From Rhizobium mongolense subsp. loessense (lineage in GTDB: Bacteria; Pseudomonadota; Alphaproteobacteria; Rhizobiales; Rhizobiaceae): DNA of 45,989 nt. Below the pieces are notes generated by a model that had not been told where the DNA came from, did not search any database, and saw only the letters and a program-made list of their open reading frames with translations. Shown here piece after piece: positions 7,069-13,278 of the stretch. Location: positions 1-45,989 of the forward strand of contig NZ_FMTM01000021.1 of the NCBI RefSeq assembly GCF_900099775.1, read 5' to 3'. The translations under genes were made by a program, and so were the position numbers. Position 1 is the first letter of the stretch. Each line of letters begins with the position of its first letter.

Positions 7069-8316
7069 GTGACAGCGTCCTTGGCGAAACGAGCATACTC
7101 TCTTGTCTCCCTTCCCGCGAGCGCGGATCCGATCGCCGGTCGCCTCCTCGCGTCGCGTGGAATGCGCGCCTTTGCGGACGGCCTCGTCAGCCTTTCATTG
7201 CCGATCTACCTCGCGTCCATCGGCTTCGATCTGTTCGAGGTAGGTGTGCTGACCACGGCGACGCTTGCCGGGTCGGCCATCCTCACTTTGGCGGTGGGCA
7301 TGCTCTCGCACCATTTCTCCCAGCGCCGGATGCTACTGTCAGCCGCGATGCTGATGACGCTGACGGGTCTCGCATTTTTCCTTGTGAAGGACTTCTGGCC
7401 GCTGCTGATCGTGGCGTTCGTCGGAACGCTGAATCCGTCTTCCGGCGACGTGAGCGTCTTTCTGCCTCTGGAGCATGCTAGGCTCGCTCACAGCGTTTCC
7501 GACAGGGACCGTACCGCAATGTTCGCGCGCTATAGCCTGGTCGGCTCGCTGTTTGGAGCTCTCGGAGCCCTCGCTGCAGGACTTCCTGAGCTTCTCCAGA
7601 TCATGATGGGACTTAGCGTCGGACAGGCCTTGCAGCCCGTGTTCCTGCTCTACGCCGCCGTGGGACTTGCGTCGTTTCTGTTGTATCGGCGCGTGCCGCG
7701 CGAGCGGGCTGACATCCAGACATCCCCGCCACAGCCGCTGCACAAGTCTAGGACGCTCGTCCTGACGCTTGCCGCCCTCTTCAGCATCGACGCCTTCGCC
7801 GGCGGTCTGATCGTACAGTCTCTTCTGGCCATATGGCTTTATCATCGCTTCGGGCTGTCTCTTGCGGCGACGGGAGCGATCTTCTTCTGGTCCGGAGTTC
7901 TTTCTGCTGCTTCCTACCTGGTCGCGGTCCGCCTCTCCAATAGGATTGGACTCGTGAACACGATGGTCTTCACCCACCTGCCTTCAAGCCTCTGCCTCTT
8001 GCTGATCCCCTTCGTTCCCGATCTTTCGACGACCATCGTTCTGTTTCTTATTAGAAGCGCCCTGTCGCAGATGGACGTTCCGACCCGCACCTCCTACGTC
8101 ATGGCGATCGTCACCCCAGGTGAACGGGCGGCGGCTGCAAGCGTCACGTCCGTTCCACGGAGCCTGGCGGCAGCGTCGAGTCCCCTTCTTGCAGGCTGGC
8201 TGATGTCCGTTTCCAGTTTCGGCTGGCCGCTTGTCGCCGCAGCGGCACTGAAGATCCTCTATGATATCCTGCTGCTCTTCATGTTCCGGAAGCATCGTCC
8301 GCCGGAGGAGCGCTGA
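7069..8316 (+). CDS. MFS transporter
   Basis: A GTG start at 7069 with GGAGAG 8 bases upstream opens a 415-residue membrane protein with about 12 hydrophobic spans and the short basic cytoplasmic loops of the major facilitator superfamily (SHHFSQRRMLLSAAML after span 2, and a C-terminal half mirroring the first). It likely works as a proton-coupled exporter in the inner membrane. The substrate is not readable from sequence. The preceding ChrA-like tail suggests it once belonged to a metal or chromate resistance cluster, where MFS genes do occur; this is inference. The frame is intact despite decayed flanks. Confidence 0.85.
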   Translation: MTASLAKRAYSLVSLPASADPIAGRLLASRGMRAFADGLVSLSLPIYLASIGFDLFEVGVLTTATLAGSAILTLAVGMLSHHFSQRRMLLSAAMLMTLTGLAFFLVKDFWPLLIVAFVGTLNPSSGDVSVFLPLEHARLAHSVSDRDRTAMFARYSLVGSLFGALGALAAGLPELLQIMMGLSVGQALQPVFLLYAAVGLASFLLYRRVPRERADIQTSPPQPLHKSRTLVLTLAALFSIDAFAGGLIVQSLLAIWLYHRFGLSLAATGAIFFWSGVLSAASYLVAVRLSNRIGLVNTMVFTHLPSSLCLLLIPFVPDLSTTIVLFLIRSALSQMDVPTRTSYVMAIVTPGERAAAASVTSVPRSLAAASSPLLAGWLMSVSSFGWPLVAAAALKILYDILLLFMFRKHRPPEER

Positions 8317-8589
8317 CTGCATCTCTCGCCTCAACCGATCCATTAGCGTCATGCCAGCGACACGCGCCGTCGGCCGGATAATTGGCCGTCGGGGATGTCG
8401 GGGGACGGATCCTCAATTCTGCGGGCGAGGTCATCGGCTGTTAGCAGAAGCATCGCACCATCGGAAGGTGACGAGCTTGGTCTGGCTTGGGTCGCTTTCG
8501 TTTGGAACGGGCAACCTTAGCTGCTTGTCCGGCTGTCAGTCGTCTCTGACCCCGTTTGCGGGACCGCCGGGCAAGAATTTCAGTGCGGG

Positions 8590-9064
8590 CTGTATCTTAG
8601 AACCCTGGCGTGCGCTATTGCGGCAATAGGCCTTCTGGTCGAATCGGCTGCCGCGCTGGAGGTCGCCAGTTCCGCCACTGTGGCGGGCAAACCGGATGCG
8701 GTCTGGCAAAAGATCGCGACTTCTGCGCCATTCAGACTTGGCATCCCGCCATATCGAAGTGCGCGCAGAGCGAGGAAGGTGGTGCGACCTATCGCACGCT
8801 CAAGACCTCCTCCGACGGCGGCACAATCAAGGAGAACTCGTCGAGCACACGGATACCAGTTACACCTATGAAATCATCGATTCACCGCTGCCCGTCGAAA
8901 ACTATCGCGCCACGATCAGCGTGTCGGCAGAAGGAGATCGGACCAAGGTGGACTGGAAAAGCACCTTTGACGCGAAGGGCAAATCGGACAGCGAGGCCAA
9001 GGACGTCATCAGCGGCATTTACAAAGCCGGTCTCGACAAGATTGCCGAAATGAGCGGAAACTGA
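8590..9064 (+). pseudogene. SRPBCC family (polyketide cyclase/START-like) secreted protein, two frameshifts
   Basis: Three frames must be joined to recover one protein. First comes a signal-peptide-like LYLRTLACAIAAIGLLVESA with ALEV and SATVAGKPDAVWQKI. After a one-base loss near 8713 follow DFCAIQTWHPAISKCAQSEE and GGATYRTLKTSSDGGTIKE. After a second one-base loss near 8834 come LVEHTDTSYTYEIIDSPLPV, ENYRATISVSAEGDRTKVDW and a stop at 9062-9064. This is the SRPBCC ligand-pocket fold, of the periplasmic MxaD-like type seen in rhizobia. No good start codon remains before the signal sequence. Either a true pseudogene or a stretch of poor sequence. Confidence 0.8.
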
Positions 9065-9091
9065 TCCGTAGGTCGGCAACGCGGGGAAGGA

Positions 9092-9140
9092 TTGGTCCCG
9101 TGCAAAAGAGCCCGCGGTCGTGCCGGGCTCTTGGGACCGA
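9092..9140 (-). terminator. long hairpin, probable terminator of the alpha/beta hydrolase gene
   Basis: AAGAGCCCG (9106-9114) and CGGGCTCTT (9124-9132) form a perfect 9-base stem. Outside it ATTGGTCCC and GGGACCGAT extend the pairing with one G-T. On the minus strand the inner stem is followed by TTTTGC, so it can end transcription coming from the hydrolase gene 93 bases upstream. Confidence 0.6.
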
Positions 9141-9232
9141 TTGTCGGTCGCGGGCTTGTGATGGGACATCGAGTTTCCCGTCACCACTTGGCTTTCAAAT
9201 GGTCATTGCCGTAATTTTAAATGGCCACAGCT

Positions 9233-10072
9233 CTAGGGGACGTCTCTTCTCAGCGTCTCGATGAAGCGGATCACGTCGCCCACCATTCTGTCGTTAAAAA
9301 CATCGTTGTGACCCGAGCCGTCGTAGATCAGCATTTGCTTGGGTTCGGGAGCGATGCGGTATAACGCCTCGCCCGAAGATAAGGGAATGATCTCGTCACG
9401 TCGACCGTGGATGAACAGCTTCGGTTGTTTTACCTTCGCGATCTTGAGGTCTGAACGGAAGGGATCCTTGATAAGAAGCGCAACCGGAAAGAACGGATAA
9501 TGCGTCTGCGCCACTGACAGAACCGACAGGTACGGGGACACCAGGATGACGCCGAGGGCCGGCCTGTGCGCGGCCGTGTTCACTGCGACGCCGGTGCCAA
9601 GCGACCGGCCTAGCACAATGATGTTGCTTTTGGAGCGTACCGAAAGCCAGTCAAACGCGGCAATGCCGTCGGTCAGCAGCCCCTCCTCGCTCGGCGAGCC
9701 CGTCGATTCCGGATAGCCGCGGTAGGAAATGGCCAGCATTCCAACGCCGCGTTCGGCCAGCGCCCGCGCGAGAAAGCTGTAATTGTCGACGAAGTCACCG
9801 TTTCCGAAAAAGAGCAGCACGCAGGGCTTGTCGAATTCGCCCTGGCTGTAGAGTCCATGAAGCACCTCTCCGTCGGGCGTCTGGATATATACGTTCTCGC
9901 CCCAGCGCGCACGCTCTGGAGTAGGTGTGGCGCTCGCACCGGGAAAGAGGAGAGCACGCTGAGAAAAATACAGCAGGCCTACAAGGGCCAAGTAAACGAA
10001 AGCCGCCATCAGCGGCAGGATCAGTAAAAGTCTTGTGGCGCTCACGGCAGCATGTCTCCGCGTGGCCTTCAT
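9233..10072 (-). CDS. membrane-anchored alpha/beta hydrolase (Bem46/YfhR-like)
   Basis: The ATG at 10072 gives 279 residues. A basic head is followed by one hydrophobic span (about residues 13-35, LLLILPLMAAFVYLALVGLL), which should hold the enzyme in the inner membrane. The catalytic domain has the nucleophile elbow GRSLGTG, the acid in HGRRDEIIP and the histidine in GSGHNDVF, a complete serine hydrolase triad. Such BEM46/ABHD-type proteins are thioesterase or lipase candidates of mostly unknown substrate. ChaC lies 23 bases upstream on the same strand, so they are likely co-transcribed, and a long hairpin follows. A longer frame up to 10228 overlaps chaC and is unlikely. Confidence 0.85.
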   Translation of the reverse strand: MKATRRHAAVSATRLLLILPLMAAFVYLALVGLLYFSQRALLFPGASATPTPERARWGENVYIQTPDGEVLHGLYSQGEFDKPCVLLFFGNGDFVDNYSFLARALAERGVGMLAISYRGYPESTGSPSEEGLLTDGIAAFDWLSVRSKSNIIVLGRSLGTGVAVNTAAHRPALGVILVSPYLSVLSVAQTHYPFFPVALLIKDPFRSDLKIAKVKQPKLFIHGRRDEIIPLSSGEALYRIAPEPKQMLIYDGSGHNDVFNDRMVGDVIRFIETLRRDVP

Positions 10073-10095
10073 TTCATTCGGCCCAGGGCGCCAAA

Positions 10096-10785
10096 CTATG
10101 CATTGGGTGTGATCCGCTCCGCAACCAAAGCCTGCAAGCGCCAGAGGTTGCGGTCGCGGATGCCTTGCTCCTCGAGATGCGCCACTGTGTTGTGGAGATA
10201 CTCGGCACCGGAACCCCAGTGACCGCAAGCTTCCGCCAGCACGTCGGCAACCTCCTCAGGTGGCAGTCTGCCCGTGTAGAAGCGCGACTGCCGATTCATC
10301 ACGAAGGCGATGGCGCGTAGCGATCCCTTATCCGTTTCGACGGTGACCCAGCGTGGAATGTTGTTGGGCGGCTTCACCGTGATCTCACGCCGCACCAGCT
10401 TGTCCAACTGACGTTCCAGATCGTCCGGTGGCAGTCTGAAGACGACGCCCCGACATTGGCCGCCCCGGTCGAGCGACATCATCAGTCCCGGCTTGTGCTT
10501 GGTGCCCCGGAACCGCTCGATCCGAAAGCAGAAGGAGCGGTGCCATCCTCTGGCCGTAGCGCGGCGTGCCTCAACATGGACGAGCTCAGGTTTCCAGATC
10601 AGGGAGCCGTAGGCAAAGAGCCACGCGTCCGGCCCACCGGGATGCGAGGCCAGCAGGCGATCCACGATGGCCTTATAGTCTTGGTCGGCGTGATAGGTCC
10701 AGGTTGGGTCCGGACCAGGATCCTCCAAGAGGCGATGAACCTGAGCCAGATGCTCTGGCGTGAGCGCCATTTGACGGGTTCGCAT
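10096..10785 (-). CDS. chaC: ChaC-type gamma-glutamylcyclotransferase
   Basis: This 229-residue protein carries the ChaC signature: WLFAYGSLIWKPE (substrate-binding YGSL loop, about residues 55-67), HRSFCFRIERFRGTKHKPGL, and LDKLVRREI with the glutamate expected to be catalytic. ChaC enzymes cleave glutathione to 5-oxoproline and Cys-Gly in the cytosol. It starts at the ATG at 10785, with an in-frame ATG five codons later as an alternative. The start overlaps the stop of an uncharacterised ORF (TAATG). Two genes away lies a phytochelatin synthase homologue, another glutathione-using enzyme, so a thiol-metabolism neighbourhood is possible but unproven. Confidence 0.9.
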   Translation of the reverse strand: MRTRQMALTPEHLAQVHRLLEDPGPDPTWTYHADQDYKAIVDRLLASHPGGPDAWLFAYGSLIWKPELVHVEARRATARGWHRSFCFRIERFRGTKHKPGLMMSLDRGGQCRGVVFRLPPDDLERQLDKLVRREITVKPPNNIPRWVTVETDKGSLRAIAFVMNRQSRFYTGRLPPEEVADVLAEACGHWGSGAEYLHNTVAHLEEQGIRDRNLWRLQALVAERITPNA

Positions 10786-11114
10786 TAGATCATACCGCTG
10801 AAGTGACTATTGCTGATAAATGATACTTCCAAGCAAAGCCCGTGTCGCCAGTTAACGCTTCGCCAGTTAGCATCCGCGTGATGTCGTGCCAACTGGGATT
10901 GACCCGTAGTCGATATCGACGCAAAAAGTGAGTTCCGTCGCTTTGAGTGACCGACGAGCCATCGCTGCTGTTCGACCGGTTTCTCGCGGAAGGTGGCCAC
11001 GATCGTTAACTGCGTGAAGTCGAAGGATCGCCGACACCCGAAGATATCCAGCGTGTCCGCGAGGTTCGGCATCACGTTGCTCTCGGATTGGCCTCCGCCC
11101 AAAGTGACGCACAT
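10785..11114 (-). CDS. uncharacterised ORF coupled to chaC
   Basis: A 109-codon frame ends in TAA sharing a base with the chaC ATG (TAATG), the arrangement of translational coupling. An inner start at 11072 gives MPNLADTLDIFGCRRSFDFT followed by QLTIVATFREKPVEQQRWLV, which looks like real protein. The last third (NWRSVNWRHGLCLEVSFISN) looks less so. No domain is recognised. It may be a decayed or C-terminally altered gene. If it is not real, 10786-11186 is 400 bases with nothing else I can see. Confidence 0.35.
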   Translation of the reverse strand: MCVTLGGGQSESNVMPNLADTLDIFGCRRSFDFTQLTIVATFREKPVEQQRWLVGHSKRRNSLFASISTTGQSQLARHHADANWRSVNWRHGLCLEVSFISNSHFSGMI

Positions 11115-11186
11115 CCGCCCTTGCCTTTCGAGGGGTGCGGGCCTGATCGTTTGCGCTTTCGGCCCCCAGGCGAATTGCGATAGCTG

Positions 11187-11435
11187 TCAGTGGCTGTTGT
11201 AGAGCGGCGGCGACACGTCTTCGGCGGCCAGATCGGGATAAAGCCTAAGCCTGATGCGTTCCAGCTCCTCCACGTTCTGCCGCTCCCGCTCCATCACCTC
11301 AATCGTCACATTGCGCCATGGAGCGCCTGCCGGCTGGTCCCATACCGTTCCGCCCGATGCAATGAACTCGCAGAACCTCCTGCCCGATCTGATACGGCTG
11401 GTGATTTCTATGTAATGGTTGAGACGGTGATTCAT
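11187..11435 (-). CDS. small hypothetical protein, 82 aa
   Basis: The ATG at 11435 is preceded by GAGAGG five bases away and gives an 82-residue soluble protein starting MNHRLNHYIEITSRIRSGRR, with an acidic and helical second half (VMERERQNVEELERIRLRLY). No motif is recognised. It begins 74 bases after the end of the phytochelatin synthase gene on the same strand and may be in its operon. Function unknown. Confidence 0.6.
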   Translation of the reverse strand: MNHRLNHYIEITSRIRSGRRFCEFIASGGTVWDQPAGAPWRNVTIEVMERERQNVEELERIRLRLYPDLAAEDVSPPLYNSH

Positions 11436-11509
11436 GGAAGCCTCTCAAGCTCGTCCATGCCAGACGGTCGCTCTTAAAGATGACGAGATGATGACGCCTG
11501 CGGACAACG

Positions 11510-12169
11510 CTATTCGTCGATCAGCAGCAACCCTCGTTTTTTGTCGCCATCCATGGTATCCATCGCAGAAAAAAGGCGCTCGCGCTCGATCAGCCAGGGT
11601 TTGAAGTCTTCGTTCACATCGAGAACGAACACCATGTCCTCGGTTTCCAGATAGCCGCCGATTGGTGAGTGGTGGCCGACGCCGGCGCCAAAAATCCTCT
11701 CACGGCTGAAATTGATGATGTAGCGGCGGCCGGGATCGTTGGCTCGCCTCATATGCTCGTGAAACGCCTCGCTCGTAAGATCGCGGAGGACCGAAACGTC
11801 CCTTGTGGTCTGTGCCTTTGCGACTTCGGCGAGTTCATCAAGCGTCAGCCCCATGATGCAGATGCCCGTCCAGCATTTTCCCGTGCCGTCGAGGACCTCG
11901 TCTTCCGTCGTCTCCTCCTCGCCGATCGATCGGAACACATTTGCCACGCTCGCCGGGCCGCAACGCGAACCGTTCGATTGCCACGTGACGTTCGACTTGA
12001 AAGTGGCGGCTACCGGGAGCACCCAGGCGCGGTTGATCAGATCCGGCGCTTGGGTGACCGAGGCCTTGATCTGATCAGGCGAAACCTTGGACGGGCTGAT
12101 GAGATACAATACGGCTGCGGCCGACAGGCAGACGCCAGCAATTAAACCGAAAATCCACCCGCGTTTCAT
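11510..12169 (-). CDS. phytochelatin synthase family protein, membrane-anchored
   Basis: The 219-residue product has an N-terminal hydrophobic helix (about residues 5-24), then a papain-like phytochelatin synthase domain. Cys70 in NGSRCGPASVANVF is the acylated cysteine, His166 or His167 in GVGHHSPIGGY is the general base, and Asp184 in VFVLDVNEDFKPW completes the triad. Bacterial homologues mainly hydrolyse glutathione to gamma-Glu-Cys and make little phytochelatin; plant-type enzymes add a C-terminal sensor domain, absent here. The anchor suggests it faces the periplasm or inner membrane surface. GAGG seven bases before the ATG supports the start. A likely job in thiol or metal stress is inferred from the family. 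Confidence 0.88.
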   Translation of the reverse strand: MKRGWIFGLIAGVCLSAAAVLYLISPSKVSPDQIKASVTQAPDLINRAWVLPVAATFKSNVTWQSNGSRCGPASVANVFRSIGEEETTEDEVLDGTGKCWTGICIMGLTLDELAEVAKAQTTRDVSVLRDLTSEAFHEHMRRANDPGRRYIINFSRERIFGAGVGHHSPIGGYLETEDMVFVLDVNEDFKPWLIERERLFSAMDTMDGDKKRGLLLIDE

Positions 12170-12275
12170 CGCCGAACCTCGCCGTGGACGAGCACCAGAC
12201 GATACTTCAGAGCAGCCGCAACAGCAACGAGATGCAAGCCGTGGCTGCCCCTAGCGCGGAAATTTGCCGAACGTA

Positions 12276-12372
12276 CTTCAATTTTTGCCCGCGGTAGCCT
12301 AACATCAGGCGGTGACTCCAGTTCCCCTGGGAAGACCTCCCAACCTTGGCCCGCTCCGGCGGGCTTCTTCTT
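12276..12372 (+). ncRNA. candidate small RNA with C-rich anti-Shine-Dalgarno stretch
   Basis: A weak promoter (CTTCAA 12276-12281, 18 bases, TAACAT 12300-12305) is followed by a GTTCCCCTGGGAAG mini-hairpin, then the open segment GACCTCCCAACC. A terminator hairpin GCCCGC-TCCG-GCGGGC (12349-12364) with TTCTTCTT ends it. The predicted transcript, about 12312-12372, is roughly 60 nt. A single-stranded CCTCCC is the usual seed of Hfq-dependent rhizobial sRNAs that block ribosome-binding sites. The family cannot be assigned without a covariance-model search. Confidence 0.4.
12349..12372 (+). terminator. intrinsic terminator, plus strand
   Basis: GCCCGC (12349-12354) pairs with GCGGGC (12359-12364) around a TCCG loop, followed by TTCTTCTT. 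No protein gene on the plus strand ends before it, which is why an sRNA is proposed. Confidence 0.6.
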
Positions 12373-12515
12373 GTCTCGGCTGTCCGGCTTGCAACGGCAG
12401 TTCCGGGTTGCGTCGCACGCCGTCAGCCGCCACAGTTTACGCGGGCGATGAAGGGCCCTAGATAACGAAAACGACGGCGGTTCTTGCGGCCGTCCTTCGG
12501 TGCGCAGAGGCGAGT

Positions 12516-13207
12516 ATGGATGCCGACGCAGTCTGCCTGACCTTCAATGCCGGATCATCGACGCTCAAGATCGGCATCTTCGATGCCGGCACAGGCGCCG
12601 CCCGGCCGATCGGCAAAGGAAAGATCGACTTCGACGACAGCGCGCTCGTCCTGCGCTACTCGCTGGGGGACGAGAGCTTCGAGCGCCCGCTTTCGGGCAA
12701 CAATGGCGAGCGGTTTGCCGAGGTCATCGTAGGCACGCTGGATCACCTACTGGCTCAACTGCCGCCCGGCTCCCTGAAGCTTGCCTCCCATCGCGTCGTC
12801 CATGGCGGCCTTCGGTTTCGTGAGGCCGCGGCGCTCGACGCGCAGGCGATCTGCGAGATCGAGGCGATAGTTCCGCTAGCCCCACTGCACCAGCCGCAGG
12901 CGCTCCGGGTGATCCGCGCGCTGCAGGATCTGCGACCCGACATGCTGCAAACGGCTTCGTTCGACACCGCCTTCCACGCGACGCAGGACGATCTCGTCCG
13001 GCGCCTGGCGATCCCGCGATCGCTGCATGACGAGGCGTGCGGCGCTACGGCTTCCACGGCCTGTCTTACAAATTCATCGCCGACGCGCTCAAGCGGCAGG
13101 CGCCTGAGGTGGCCGGAGGAAAGGTCGTGGCCGCCCTGCTCGTCATCCCCACGGACGAGGAGCAGGTTATTGCCGACGAGGCGCTCGCTATTCTTCGTGC
13201 GGGGTGA
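12516..13207 (+). pseudogene. ackA: acetate kinase (ackA) pseudogene, frameshifted and internally deleted
   Basis: The start gives MDADAVCLTFNAGSSTLKIG, the family N-terminus with its phosphate-binding N-x-G-S-S, and continues through ASHRVVHGG and SFDTAFHATQ. One G is missing near 13033. In the corrected frame the text goes on RRYGFHGLSYKFIADALKRQ, then APEVAGGKVVAA, and jumps straight to LLVIPTDEEQVIADEALAIL and a stop, which belongs to the very C-terminus. About 170 residues between them, including the second actin-like lobe, are absent. Intact AckA (about 400 residues) turns acetyl phosphate plus ADP into acetate plus ATP. xfp starts 71 bases downstream, so this was a phosphoketolase-acetate kinase operon. 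Confidence 0.9.
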
Positions 13208-13278
13208 TCCAGATCAAGAATCGGCCCGGCCCAAGCCGCTAGAATTGAGGCTGAACATGTTTCGAACAGGTGAAATCC

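Noticed and set aside
6312..7481. Plus-strand frame of 389 codons from inside the monooxygenase gene into the MFS gene
   Set aside because: It crosses two real genes in wrong frames; only the short GNAT-like piece inside it resembles protein.
8349..8453. 34-codon minus-strand frame beginning MLLLTADDLARRIEDPSPDI
   Set aside because: Looks protein-like but too short, without ribosome-binding site or context; kept only as a note for the gap after the MFS gene.
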